From NCBI GenBank assembly GCA_021018815.1, contig JAITYX010000032.1:6746197-6810196 (forward strand): 64,000 nucleotides of DNA, in the 5' to 3' direction. Positions 1-12,207 of the stretch are shown here, one piece after another (within the stretch, counting starts at the first letter, position 1; the number at the start of each line of letters is the position of its first letter). Origin of the DNA: Talinum fruticosum (Eukaryota > Streptophyta > Magnoliopsida > Caryophyllales > Talinaceae). The notes beneath the pieces are model-generated. The model ran no database searches. It saw only the letters and a program-made list of their open reading frames with translations, and was not told the DNA's origin. The position numbers and the translations under genes were made by a program.

Positions 1-75
1 TGTTTTGGTTCTAGCAGCTACCTAATCCAACCATGACAACTCTATTGTGTGTCCCGTGCCAGCAGGATTTGGAAA

Positions 76-256
76 CAGTGGCGGAGCCAAAAATTTGAAA
101 TAAGGGTGTCTAATATCTTTTGGGCCAAATTCAAAAGTGTCCAAATACTTATAATTAATTTTTTGCTCTAAAACAAAGAAAAACAAACTGTTTTTTAATT
201 TTTTTTGGGCCAAAGGTGTCCGTGGACATCCTGGCCATAAAGAGGCTCCGCCTCTG
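76..256. mobile_element. hAT-type MITE with intact target-site duplication
   Basis: A 181-bp element begins CAGTGGCGGAGCC and ends GGCTCCGCCTCTG, so its terminal inverted repeats match at 12 of 13 positions. The 8-bp direct repeat TTTGGAAA flanks it exactly at 68-75 and 257-264. An 8-bp target duplication and CAG...CTG ends are typical of the hAT superfamily. The element is too short to encode a transposase, so it is a non-autonomous MITE. The perfect flanking repeat suggests a fairly recent insertion. A 95-codon minus-strand open frame across it is incidental. Confidence 0.85.
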
Positions 257-264
257 TTTGGAAA

Positions 265-2670
265 GATATGTATGTAGGTACCTTTACCCCTATTAGCATT
301 TTTGCCCACAAAGTGACCAATTCTAAGAGACCCATGGAAAATTTTGTAGTAAACATTTTGTGTAGTTGAAACTTAAAAACGAGTTACGTTAGCAGCTAAC
401 TAATTCTATCCAGGATAATAGACCACCGGCAACATCATCACCAACTATTGATCCCAACAAAGCAGGGTATGGGGAAAGCTTGATGTATACAAAGCATACC
501 TTTTGGAAAACGTAGAAGTTGTTCCTAGCTCCCGCCCATCTAATTTTATTTTTTTTTTGATGTCGTCTCGAGAGTGCATCTGTAGGCTCATCCTCATATC
601 TACAATCTAGGGTCTAGGCCTACAAACAGACTCAACAAGCTCATATTTCATAAGTTCCTATAGCCTATCCCAAACTAAATAAGCCAAGCACAAGCTTAAA
701 TTTGTGTCTAGTATTCTATAACATCATTAGTTTTTTCGTGCATATCTATATCTACTTCTAAAAGACACATCTTTATCATCAGTGACACTCTGCATCTTTG
801 CTCCTTGCAACATAAAAACCAGGCATCTTCATCATGGCATTGCAACACCTAAATTTTGTATCTTTCATTATTTATTAGGCACATTCAGGCTGCAATTTCA
901 TCGCCTGCGACAGCTACACAGTCTAAGTTGTAGCAACCCACTATTCATACATTCAGCTACATGTCAAATACCTTACGGATAGAAAATGACAGTTTACTGC
1001 AGCATGGTGACAGCATAAATGATACAAAGAATAATAAGGTTTCATTTACCTCGTATGATTCATGAATGAACTTGCTGATTAATCAAGAAGCCGGCAATGA
1101 GTTTCTAAAGTTCTGCCTTCAAAATGAGCCCAAACTGAATGTACTGACATGTGGTGCAACCTGTAAGTGTGCAACTGAAGATAACCGGTCCGGATTCAAC
1201 CACTCCAGTTGCTTGTTGCTGTAAGATAATTGAAGAGAAAAACTTAAAACCTCAGGAGGGCTCCAAGAAAATCAAGCAAACAGGACTCTATGTTGAAACC
1301 CTCCAGTCTGAAAATGAACAGAGCTTTTGTGACGCTCGAATTAAAAAAAAAAATTAAGCAAAAAATATTAGATTAATGTATGTGATCATTCACTGAATAA
1401 CTTAATTTGATAATTGGTCATAAAAATTTATATATTGTGCTAATTAATATAAATATATATTTATGTACATGTTTACTAGTTGGACCAATTTATTTGGAAA
1501 TGATATTAAGAGAGAGCTTAGTAAAATATTTATTTGATTTACAAATACGATTGGAGTAAATAAAAGGGAATTATTGATCCTAAAATAAGCACCAATACAT
1601 TTGGCACATTATAATTATTATCCTAAGGTGTAAACATCAAAAATCTATATTTTCCCTACCAAAACCATCAGCACTAAGTCCCCAAAACTGATTACTTCTC
1701 TCCTCCCACCTTTGCCTACACTTAAACTCCATATCTTTACATCATGCCCCAATCATAATTGCGGCACCATCCACCTTCAAATGTGATACTGAATCCTTTG
1801 CCTACTCAACCTCTCTACTTTATACTCCAAATAATCATTGCAATCCCTCCAAATTTGATACATAAGTGAAATGTGATGCTGAATCCTTGCTCACTTTTCT
1901 CATGTAATAATCTAACAAATCAAATAGAAAGAGAGAGGAAGGGAGAGAGAAAAAATATGAGTCTTCATCTTATTCAGTCTCCTTCATTTCAAGTTTCAAA
2001 CATTCATTATTGAGCATCTTCATTAAGAAAAGAGCCAAGACCAAAGATACAGGAGTAGAAGAAAGGTGTAAGAACATAACAAACAATAAGATATTAGTTG
2101 TAATAATCTTCATCAAGGTGGATTTCTTTCTCCTTCCCATTGTATATTATTTTTCAACCAAAATAAATTTCGTAATACTTGTGGACCGACTTTGAATGCT
2201 TAAAATTTCATGAAATTATTGCATGCACGTGTTTCTTAAGTGATTCATAGATACATATATGGTAGGAGAAAGTTAGAGTTGAAGAGGAAGTCGAAATATG
2301 AACATCAACATCCACTTAGTTTGAGCTTTTCTTTTCATTGTCATGATTTTCATGCATGAACATATGTGAGTACTTAACATGTTTAAATCCTTGTGGAGTC
2401 ATGACTTTCTTGAATTTTTGAAGTATGTTAGTCATATATATACTTAGTGTGGTCTGTTAGTGACAGGTGATCGACTATGTTAGCTCAAATCATCCAATTC
2501 TTATTTGAGAATTATTTATCCTTACATGAATGTTTTAATGGGTTTTCTTGAATTATAATGTGTTATTATGTTACTTAAAAGGCTTGAAATTTTCTAAAAT
2601 AAACATCTCATATACAACCCACAAAGAAATAATGCAAAAGGAAAAACTTTTTAAAAAAAAAAAAGTCTTA
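265..2670. other. AT-rich intergenic DNA
   Basis: I see no convincing gene. Open frames here are short, lack recognisable domains and show no splice-linked continuation. The stretch is AT-rich, with short A and T runs. Confidence 0.5.
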
Positions 2671-2689
2671 GAGCTACTACAACCCACCA

Positions 2690-2931
2690 CGGGCTTCCCT
2701 ACGCTGTGGGGCAGATCGTGGTGGCTACTAGCTTGGAAACCCCACAAACACCCACCACCGGTGCCCCCATAGGCCGTGGGGCATCTCATGGTGGCTACCA
2801 GAAACCCCTACTGGATGGGGAGGTATGTGGTCGCCACCAAAACCCTCCACGACCGTAGGGAGATATATGGTGGCCTCCAGAGCCAACTATTGACCACCAC
2901 TGGCGTTGGGAGGTCCATGGTGGCCTCCAAA
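2690..2931. repeat. Diverged minisatellite with five GGTGGC-type cores
   Basis: A core of about 29 bp recurs five times. It runs from a GTGGGG/GTAGGG-like stretch to GTGGTGGC or GTGGCCTCC followed by AG or AA, with core ends near 2731, 2793, 2841, 2880 and 2930. Variable spacers give periods of roughly 40-60 bp. The block is clearly more GC-rich than its surroundings. Short open frames cross it on both strands because stop codons are rare in GC-rich repeats; I do not regard them as genes. Confidence 0.6.
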
Positions 2932-3125
2932 GCAATCCTTTCACCCCCAAGACCCACGAGCCTTGTCCCAGGGTGCTAGTAAGCCTTGTACTTTTTATCG
3001 GGAAGCGATTTAAGCCTTGTAGTGGAGTCTTGGGCTTCACCAAACAATTTAATAAACATATATATAGATAACCACTATAATGAAAGTTAAAAAGTTAATT
3101 CCTTAAGTTTGAGCACTTTACCGGT

Positions 3126-3424
3126 ATAAAATTTAGAAAGGTGACATGAGATTGTATAACCGCCTAAGGACAACCGCTTTGAATCCTAGCTCATAAGTTC
3201 TTTCGGGTAATAAACTTGTGTATACGCGTGAGTGATTCTTAATCCCTCTACCATGGTACGTTGTGTCGGCTCACATGAGTACAAAATTTAGGAAGGTGAC
3301 ATATTCCGACCTAAGGGTAGCGGCTTTCACTCCTAAACTACGAATTCTCTCGGATAGAGAACTTGTGTACACCTATGATTGGTTCCGAATCCTTGTAAAG
3401 TGGTACATTATGTCGGCTCGCAGG
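3126..3424. repeat. Two diverged tandem copies of a ~150-bp sequence
   Basis: Copy one (about 3126-3275) and copy two (about 3282-3424) share the same order of blocks: an AAAATTTAG-AAGGTGACAT start, a CCTAAGG block, a CGGCTTT/CCGCTTT block, AACTTGTGTA, then a GTACRTTRTGTCGGCTC end. Divergence is considerable. I do not recognise the family; it may be a fragment of an old retroelement. Confidence 0.6.
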
Positions 3425-3933
3425 ACTACCAGGGTACTAGCTCTTACTCAAAAAACTCAAGATAATAAAATTAAGCTAAGTTCCAAGTTAAAAAGTAATT
3501 TGGTCACTACTTGAATTCTAATACATTATGATATTCTCATTCGATTAAGAGTGGAGTAAAGTAAGATTATCTTTTTAATGCGACTCAATTACTAATATTG
3601 TTATTGCTATTAATTATGATTACTACTATATACGTATATAAGTGCAAGATTATTTTGGTTTGGGAGGCAAATGACTCCTCCATTGAGCCGTGGCTACTGA
3701 TTTCCCTACTTTTCCATCCGAAAAGATGTAGAGCAAGAGTAAAGTTCTTGAAAGTTTTATCATTTTGGAGATCGTTTTGATACTCTTTTTGGATACAAGG
3801 AACATGATATGCATTGTCTACTCATATTTACCTTTGGAACTTGACATGTAAATTATATTTGGTAATTAAGCATGTTTGTACCTAAATGTATGTTGGCAAT
3901 TGCAAAGGCTCTAACTCAGCTGACCCTTACCAA

Positions 3934-3993
3934 GACTTTGTTATTATATTTCATGTTGTAGGAGACTTTGTTATTATATTTTATGTTGTTGGA
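3934..3993. repeat. 30-bp direct repeat, two copies
   Basis: The block beginning GACTTTGTTATTATATTT occurs at 3934 and again at 3964 with about two differences, so the period is 30 bp. Confidence 0.75.
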
Positions 3994-4227
3994 TTGTGTG
4001 AACCAGTTGTGTAGGTTCAAAACTCGTCATAACTTTTCCTTAAAATAGAATACTGCTAACTTGAATTCTAAAGTTTTGAAAAATGTTTAGCTAGTCAGCT
4101 TGTTCCCTAATTTAAATTTAAAGATCCTTAACAAGGGTTCTAGTAATATGATATCCTTACTCGAGAGTCAGGACGTTAGAGCTTTACGCAATCGTTATGC
4201 AGCCACGATCTCCAAACATAGACTAGA

Positions 4228-4252
4228 CAGAGAGAGAGAGAGAGAGAGAGAG
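4228..4252. repeat. (GA)n microsatellite
   Basis: An uninterrupted run of about twelve AG/GA dinucleotides. Confidence 0.9.
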
Positions 4253-5480
4253 CTGAAATTACCAAATCTGACGTTCAAACAATTGTCAAAGTTCATCACA
4301 TTCTAAGCACTGCTGCTTTGCAGAAGCTTCGTCCAACCAGAAGTTCATGATACCTGGCACTTTACCCCTCTATACCAAGAGACTTTTTCCACCCTTTCTA
4401 ATGAAGCTTGAGTCATCCAAATATTTATGACTTGCCTCACCTGAGTGTGCTTGTATGGGTAAACCTCTCTCAAATTATCGAAACCTTGAAATTCAATTTG
4501 AACTCCATGGATAAATTGATGCGCGAGCAATGTTCAGTCTTTACCTATGCTTGCGTTCAAATGTTCAGGCTATAAGCCCCCAAACTACTTCCCTATGTGG
4601 CTGAAGAGATTCATTCATTATAAAAATAAATGACAGAAGAAATTCTAATTTGGAAAAGTTAGCTACTAGGGCATGGTCATCAATCAGCCCACACCACCTA
4701 AACTCTGCAAGCACGTCTGGTTCAAGGATCGTAGTTACAATGCCCATGATTTGTAGCAAGGAAACATGGACAGACCTCAGATCTCAAGAAAAATTATGAA
4801 ATTGGAAAAGGAATCGTAAGGCTATGAGTTTCATCTTTATCTGAAATGCAATGATGTGGGATCGAATCTCACTTGCATAGCCTTCCCACTAAGGCGAGGT
4901 AAGATAATCCAGGATTATGTGCTTCTGTGAGACTGCCTCCAGATCTCATTCCAGAGATGGCTGGCTGTAATCTGTCAAAACCCCGAGCCGGAAAAAGGGT
5001 GGACACCATAGATATCAATAACAAACAATGGCTTCGTTTGTTCACTTTGTCTGAATGAACATTTTGTGGTATAGATTCGGGATTCCGAACATGTAGGATA
5101 GCCTCGTGGGCTCTGAAATTGTCAGTTCAAAATTTTCCATGCATAGGTTTCAAGCAAGACATATGAACAAAGACCAATATATCAGAACTTCAAAGTCCAA
5201 TCCTCAAGATGAAAATGAGTGTCGACACAAAAACAGATCCCATATTCGATGTTTGGTTCATATTTATCTAAGCCCATTCCCAGATGGCCTGATACCACTG
5301 GTATCAAATTTAATCATTCATATGTTGAATCAAACATGAAGGTTAGGAATTTAAAATCATTCCCATACCTCTTGGTTTCGTTCCAGATTTCCATCCACTC
5401 CAACATTTTGAACCAAACGACAACTGAAATCTTGAACCAAATTTCCTGCATAACATACTAACATTTCACAAAACCAAAAC
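4253..5480. other. Intergenic DNA without recognised gene
   Basis: Several short open frames occur on both strands. None has a recognisable domain, convincing start or splice context. The last few hundred bases lie beyond the TPR gene's stop codon on its downstream side, and part may belong to its 3' UTR. Confidence 0.4.
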
Positions 5481-5755
5481 AGGATCACACACTCACAATA
5501 GAGAGACGAAGAGGGAGGGACAAAGATGGATACTTAAGAAAGAAAGAAGCTTTTATTTATGATCATATCTGTACTATAGTTGTTACAACATACTCAATTA
5601 GCAGCATAAAGTGAGAAGCAGCCTGAAACTAGAGGGTTAGTCTTCAACTATAGTAATTATTTGCAGGTTAGCAAAAAGGGGTTATATAACAACAGGCTGC
5701 CCTAGAATTACATTACGTACTAATCATACAAGAATGGATAGAGCTGGAATTTAAC

Positions 5756-6948
5756 TTAAGAAGCAGCAGCTATAGGAGGAGGTGGAATTGGAGGAACTCC
5801 ATGGAAGAACCTCGGTGGCATCAGATTGCTCGACTCCTTCCTATCTTCTTCTTCCTCCTCTTCCTCATCAGCATCCCAGAGAAACCGAGCATATGATGCT
5901 AGAACATAACTGCATCAATCAAACAAGATACATTCAGTATAACATCTAAAAGAATACACCATTTAAGCAGAACAACAACTACCATCTCCAAATATGAAGA
6001 GAAAATATATGAAATCAAATGAAAAGTGAAATCTCACCAGTCATCTGGGGCTGCTTTGACAGCCTGATCGAAGTAACTCTCAGCCCTTGATGAATCTTTC
6101 TGGGTTTCCCAGATCAAATCAGCATAGAGTGACAACACATTTCCATCACCTGGGTTTGCCAAAATTGCTCTCCCACAATACTCCTCTGCTTTAGCATAAT
6201 CCCCAATTACCTGTTTCAAATCCCACCTCAAGAAATCAGATCCCAACACTATTAAAGCAAATTTGGAACCCATTTTGGCAGATTTCGTTCGTATTATACT
6301 AACATTTCAAAATATCAAGAGGGTTTTAAACTACACTACTACAGTTTGGTCCAAAAAGAGCCAACTTTTTCACTTGAAAAGTAAAGATTTGGACTTTGAA
6401 ATTACCTCTTTCAAGAATCTGGCATAGTTCCCCAAGAGAAGCGAGTTTCCAGGATTAGCCTCAATCATCTTCTGATAATACGCATCTGTACTCCCTTCAC
6501 TCCCATAACTCGAATCCCACCCACCAAACCCATTTCCACCGTTGGATCCACCACCAACCCCACCAACACCGTTAGATCCGCAGCTACCACCACCCACCAA
6601 CGCCTCACCATCTCTCTCCTTAACCAAACACCCCATCTCCTCCTCTTCCACTCTATCTCCTAACCCAAACCCCAACCTACTCCTTGTCTCCAAACCCAAA
6701 CACGAACCCGTCTCCATACCCAAACCCGACCCGAATGACTTCCTCTTCGGGCAAACGGAACCCAGGTGCCGGAGATCCGACTCCGACGAAGCCCGGCTCA
6801 TCTTCCCCATCGGAGAGCCACTACCCGACGTCGTTAAAGCGACTATGGATTTGGGTTCCGGCGAAGAGGAGAGAGAATGGGAATGGGTAGACCCGATTCC
6901 CGAACCCCATGAGTTCAGCAATGGCGTCGATGCGCTCCGAAGTAGCAT
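5756..6948 (-). CDS. TPR-like superfamily protein, 3 exons, 289 aa
   Basis: Exons on the minus strand are 6948-6406, 6210-6038 and 5909-5756, joined by GT-AG introns; the total of 870 nt gives 289 residues. The first ~140 residues are low complexity: a Ser-rich N-terminus beginning MLLRSASTP, then Gly/Asn-rich runs. Residues ~150-250 hold TPR-like helices, with the [25 protein letters not shown] and [15 protein letters not shown] blocks each ending in the Asn-Pro or Ala-Pro turn usual for TPR repeats, followed by [13 protein letters not shown]. The tail has an acidic run and a Pro-rich end. Plants have several such proteins with this glycine-rich head and TPR tail. They presumably bind partners, but I know of no firm role. 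Exon 2 ends in phase 2, so the codon spanning the junction reads Cys. The ATG at 6948 is the first in the presumed transcript. A TATA-like box lies ~120 bp upstream. Confidence 0.88.
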
Positions 6949-6978
6949 TGGGCTTCTAGAGAGATAAAGAGATAGATT

Positions 6979-6993
6979 TCAGAGAGAGAGAGA
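6979..6993. repeat. (GA)n run in the 5' UTR of the TPR gene
   Basis: A short AG repeat appears as a CT repeat in the presumed leader of the minus-strand TPR gene. Pyrimidine-rich CT runs are common near plant transcription starts. Confidence 0.6.
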
Positions 6994-7066
6994 GAGGTTA
7001 GAAGGTAGACTTTTCCTTTTGTTTCCGCTTTTTCTGGGCTGGCAAGAAGAGTGAGGCTAGGTTTGA

Positions 7067-7074
7067 TATATATA
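7067..7074 (-). promoter_or_regulatory. TATA-box candidate of the TPR gene
   Basis: TATATATA sits ~120 bp upstream of the start codon. A transcription start ~30 bp downstream would give a leader of about 90 nt. This is inferred from position and sequence only. Confidence 0.5.
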
Positions 7075-7079
7075 GGGGA

Positions 7080-9050
7080 TAGAAAACAGGGGTAGGAGAA
7101 GAGATCGTGACCGTTGGTTTTGTGGCGGTAGATACGAATGGACGGTAGTTGATGGCGTTAACCGTGTTACGCACGTGATAATTTAATAAAAATATCGCTT
7201 TTTAATTTAAAAAATGTTTTTTTTCAATTATTTTTGTGATTGTAATGATTTTGGGGGTTGAGGTTGATGGGGTTGGCGCGTAGGGAATAGGAAGTCGTTT
7301 TAAGTTTAACGGCTGAATTAGGGAAATGATTAGACTAAAATATCTCCATTAAGGGGAAAATCTAGGCTACTTGAATTTGGTTTATTCTCAAGGTTTTACT
7401 TTTCTTAAGAAAATTAATGTTTCATTAATCATAATAGAGTTATTCTTCGCGTATAATTTACTTGTATTTTGGGATACGAAATCTTACTTAAAAAAACCAA
7501 ATGATATAGACCTATGTTGGTTAAGATTATTCATATATTTCTTAGACATAAATGATAAAACCCGTAAAAAACAGCCTTAATGATGTATTTATTCTATAAA
7601 ATTATATATGCACACATTAAAGTTACTTCTAATATGGACTAATTTTTTGTTTGATCATATACATGGTGGGGAGATTTTAGGAGACGATAAGAAAGACTAC
7701 GGTAAAGTTTCTTCATTTTAAATGCATCTCTAATGTAGTTTGAACATTCATAATAAAGCCTCAATCATTAAGAAAGATAGACTGAAATTTAACTAAAAAC
7801 TTCTTTAGGCTCCAAATTTTGAGCCATAAGAAGCCCTACACAAAGGTTCAATTATCTTCTAATTGAATTAAATTCCACTTTGTTAAAATTCTCTTGCTTG
7901 TTTTGCTCCAAAGAAGAATCTCACTTCCTAGAAAGATTTGAAGTTCTATTATTCTTTTTGAACGTTTCCTCTTTCCAATTTGTTCACAACTTTTGTTATT
8001 CAATTTGTTCACATTTTTTCAAAGAGTGGTAACTATAAATTAAAGAATTATAAATATAACCAACACATGTTGGTTTAAATAGTTTGATACTTACGTCATA
8101 CAAGTAAACTATCGATTCAAATCTTATAAATAGAGATTATCGTACGTTCAATAATAGTAAATGAATGATCCTAAACAATTCTTATGAATAGGGATTAATC
8201 CTACTCATTTTCCAACAGTTAGTTGGCAAGAGTAAGATAATGAGTGCGAAATAAAAGATCGCTAAACGTTATGATGAAGCATAAACAACAAATAACCGAA
8301 ACATAGTTAAATACGTACATAGATGAACAAAACGAACCCAATTCTAATACAACAAACAAGTTACACAAGACAAAACAATTGTAGTCCTGCTCACTTGAGC
8401 ATTTCATCAAGGCACTCATCACTTTGATGAACATTATTGTGTGATGCATATATTGGTAAAGAAAAAGAGGCTTTTCAACTTAATTTCTCATCACCACCCA
8501 TTAATTCTTTCCATCATCTGTCAACACGTAGCATAGTGTTTTTTCTGTGGTTTTAACATTGTCTGTGGACGCCCTAAAACCACAAGCCTAGGCTCCATTT
8601 TGAAGTGTATTTCACGGTATTTGCATGAATTATATATGGTATTAGCTCCCTATTGATCTATTTTATGTATGAGGTTTGACATGTGTGTCTTTGATGAGAA
8701 TAGTGATTTGAGTTGATCGAGTTTGCACCACACATGTAGACATATCACATTCTTATGGATCCTATATATAATTATGTCATAATCTATGCATGGATGATAT
8801 ATATTTTATCATTTATGTTTCATGTAAATAAGCTTAACACCACATTGATCGTTGTTTCGTGATAATCGATGGGTTGTTCGTTTCAACCGTGAGTACTAAT
8901 AACAAGAATTGAAATTTATAAGAAGTCGTATAAAGGTGTGATTACAATATACATTGTCAAAAGTGTAAGTAATATGCTAAATCTTCTATTATATTGAAAC
9001 AAATAGACCGTGAAGTTAATTAGGCCCAAGCTATATATGTGGAGTTTGAT
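7080..9050. other. AT-rich intergenic DNA upstream of the hairpin locus
   Basis: I see no supported gene. A TATATATA run at about 8763-8770 lies ~280 bp before the long inverted repeat and could serve a plus-strand transcript of it, but AT-rich DNA produces such runs often. Confidence 0.4.
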
Positions 9051-9052
9051 GG

Positions 9053-9408
9053 ATGGGCAACTTGGTGAAAGGGAACACTTTTGTCGTCAATGGTCAAGAT
9101 TGGTGTTATGTATGTTTGCTGCATATAGATCAATTCTTGATCGTGAGCTACAACATCCTCATTTAGTATATGATGCTCCTAGCTGTCTAAGTTATTATTG
9201 TTATGTTTCAAATAGTGGTCGTTTGGACATAAATTTTGCATTTTGGTTAATAACAAGTTAGATAGGTAGGAGCATTAGCCAAGTCTTGAATATACTAAAT
9301 GAGGATGTTGTGGCTCTTGATCAACAATCAATCTATATGCAACATACATACATGACAATAATCTTGACCACTGGCGACAAAGGTGTTCCCTTTCACCGAG
9401 TCGCCCAT
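9053..9408 (+). repeat. Long inverted repeat; candidate hairpin or MIRNA-like RNA gene
   Basis: The left arm starting at 9053 is the reverse complement of the right arm ending at 9408. The first 118 bp pair without a gap (9053-9170 with 9291-9408) and about 16 positions differ, so identity is roughly 86%. The last 22 nt of this block, ending TTTAGTATAT, are perfect. Pairing resumes after an extra ~14 nt in the right arm (ATGCTCCTA against its complement), leaving a terminal loop of roughly 40-50 nt. About half of the differences leave a G:U pair in a plus-strand RNA. I see no convincing terminal-repeat or target-duplication pattern of a MITE. A young miRNA or siRNA locus made by inverted duplication, or a transposon with very long inverted repeats, would both fit. 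I recognise no known conserved plant miRNA in the arms. A 118-nt paired stem is long for a conserved MIRNA but normal for a young one. Confidence 0.75.
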
Positions 9409-9412
9409 TGAT

Positions 9413-12150
9413 AATTCACATCTTAAACACACATTTAATTTCTAACCATCATATAAAACTTGTACTTTTTTTGATTGGCACTAACATGGCCAAATAAAGA
9501 AGAAGGAAGGAAGACACAATTGATAGTCAAGTACAAGGTCAATAATTAAGCAAATATAGATACAAGGGCACTTTCTCGTTAGCAAATTTGTATTTTGTAA
9601 CCTAAAAATAAAATGGAAGAAGCCAAGAAGTGTGGAACCAAGGAATGGGGGTCGATGTTTCTCCAACGCCATAGGACCCCTAGGCCTCCACTTCACGTGA
9701 ACTTGGGTTAATCCTCACCCTCCATCTATCTCTATGATTGCTCCCCAACGTCCTTGATCATTTTCACTACACGTGATATTCTATCTCCCCCATTTCCCCT
9801 TTTTGACTCAAAAAGTCGCTTTCTTCCTCTCTTCATCCTCTTATTTTAATAAAATTGAGAAATAGGTTATTTGATATATATTTAGCCCAAACAAATTTTA
9901 ATTAAATATTAGTTCAATTTCAATTTAAAACATATCGTTTTAATATTAGATTATTTAAATAAAACGATTTATTATCTAAATATCATATTATCTAAAATTT
10001 ATAGAAGACATATAGGTTGGATTTGATTTTCAAACATTAATTTGATTTTTAGACAACCTTGGGACTTCTTTCGTTTTTTTCATGTTGATTTTATTGCGTT
10101 ATAATTTGTAACAAGGGAGGGGAATAAAGTACCACATTACTTACCTCATTATCACCAACCCAGCGATGAATCTATTCGGATTTAGTTCAATGATCACTCA
10201 TGTTGTGTCTTTAATCGACTTTGGATGACTATTATTCATCTTTGATTATGGATAAATCTAATTCCCTACCTTTCCTTAAAAAAACAAAAACTAATTGCCT
10301 AAATCAAAACTTTTTTTAAAACAAAAAAAATCAGAATAACTCATAATTTGATATTTAATATTATTATGATGATATTATTTTAAACCTATTTGTATTATCT
10401 ATTTATGATGATATTATTATTTTTAAAAAATAACAACAATTAATCATTAATACAAATAGATAATAAATAATAATTAATATAATTTTATAATAATTAATAA
10501 CTAATTATCAAATAAAGCAGATAACTAATTATCAACAGAGCCATACGTACACAAGTCACTTGTTTTTTCAAAAAAAAAAAAACCAAATAGGTCGTTGCCT
10601 CTTTTCACTACCTGTGGGAGATTTTTCCCGCGGCTTTGGAAAAATTTAAAACTACCAAAATGCCCTTAACCTTTGGCCGGGATTACTGATCCCGCCACTG
10701 TAGGGATTCTTCTCTAGTGGTTTTCAGGGGGTTGGGTGGGGCCGGAATTAAATAACGGGTTACAGCTGGGCCGAGTTGAAAGCTCAGTAAAATGGGGCCC
10801 ATTCGAATTGGACGGTGATCGTGAGCCCAAAAACCGCATGATGGGCGCTTTCGTTGTTATTGTTGGTATGGGAACATTTCTTCTTTTTTTTTATTTTTAA
10901 TTTTCTGAAAAGAGTTATGGGGACAATTATTGGGAGTCAAGGTCTCCTTTTTTGTTCGTACGGTCCAAAAATATGCCAAAAGACGACAAAAATACATGGA
11001 AATTATTATTCCAGTATTATTTTTTTGTCAATCATTTATTAATGTTTTTCTATACTTTTTGTGTATAAAAATTGAAATCTCTGTGAGAATTGCGGGGAGG
11101 TATACCTAGGGCTGGTAAAGGGTTCGGTATATATCATTGGATGGGGAATAAACCTAACTGAAATTATTAATATTCGGGATTATTTATATTCAGATTTATC
11201 AAATATTTATATTTGAAATTATGTGACTATAAATATATAAAATTTATCAACTTTTTTAAAAAGGTAAATTATTTCTTTTATTTAATAATAACACAATCAT
11301 CATAGTCACCTTCGATCCAAAAGGGAAAAAAAAAATACACCATCATTAACAACAACACTATTGCTACTCTAACATCCAACCTCACTCGAACAAAAAATAG
11401 CCACCCCTCCTCCACTTTCACCACCATAACTCAATAAGTCTAACAAAAAACCGTCAATCGTCATTAAATCTCTTAGCATATATCATCATTGACGCTACTT
11501 GAACTTGCTGATAATTTTGACTTCTAGCAGCCGCCAACCCTTTTGATGAACTTGGTTCCAGAATAAAACATTTTGAAATTTAATTATTTTATGAATCAAT
11601 ACTTCGAATTACAACTACGATAATATGTACTTAAAACTAATCAACTTTAAAAAAGGTTATAAATGCATATTCTATATGTGTTGATCCATGTAAATTGTAA
11701 TCTTACGACATATTTTTTTCCCTCCAAAGATGATACTCTACTCCCGAAATAGAGAATATACTTGAATCCAAAAATTACGTATTTTTGGTATAACATCTTT
11801 TTCTTCTTTAGATATATGTCCAAGAAATCAAACCTAAAACTCATTCGTGATTTTAGTTTTATCTCTCTTTCAAAAAAAAAATACATAAAACATAAAAAAT
11901 TTAATATACAAAATATATTTTTTTAATAATATAAAAAAGTACAAAGATTAATGTAGAAGTAATTCCAACTCAACAATTTTAACGATTTTTAGAAACTTTA
12001 CATGCACAACTAAGAGATTTTCAGGGCATCTGCCATTTTTCTTTCATTTTGTGTATATTTATTTATTTATGAGTATATTGTATTTATTTATTTTTGGGTA
12101 TCTAGTCGTATAATTTATTATTGTTTCAACCCCAGAAAGCTGAAACCATG
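9413..12150. other. AT-rich intergenic DNA with a GC-richer island
   Basis: I see no supported gene. A more GC-rich island lies at about 10600-10850, with no recognised origin. Near 11104 a TAGGGCTGG start resembles the 5' end of hAT-type MITEs, but I found no partner end. Long A/T-rich runs fill much of the rest. Confidence 0.4.
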
Positions 12151-12159
12151 AATGCGACT

Positions 12160-12176
12160 GGCTGATATGATGAGTG

Positions 12177-12207
<31 letters not shown>

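Noticed and set aside
22..309. 95-codon minus-strand open frame
   Set aside because: It spans the hAT-type MITE and its flanks; no domain.
6542..6967. 141-codon plus-strand open frame
   Set aside because: It is the antisense shadow of the Gly/Ser-rich first exon of the TPR gene.
9010..9261. 83-codon plus-strand frame over the hairpin
   Set aside because: It runs through only one arm and the loop, and the other arm has different stops; the inverted repeat explains the locus better than a protein.
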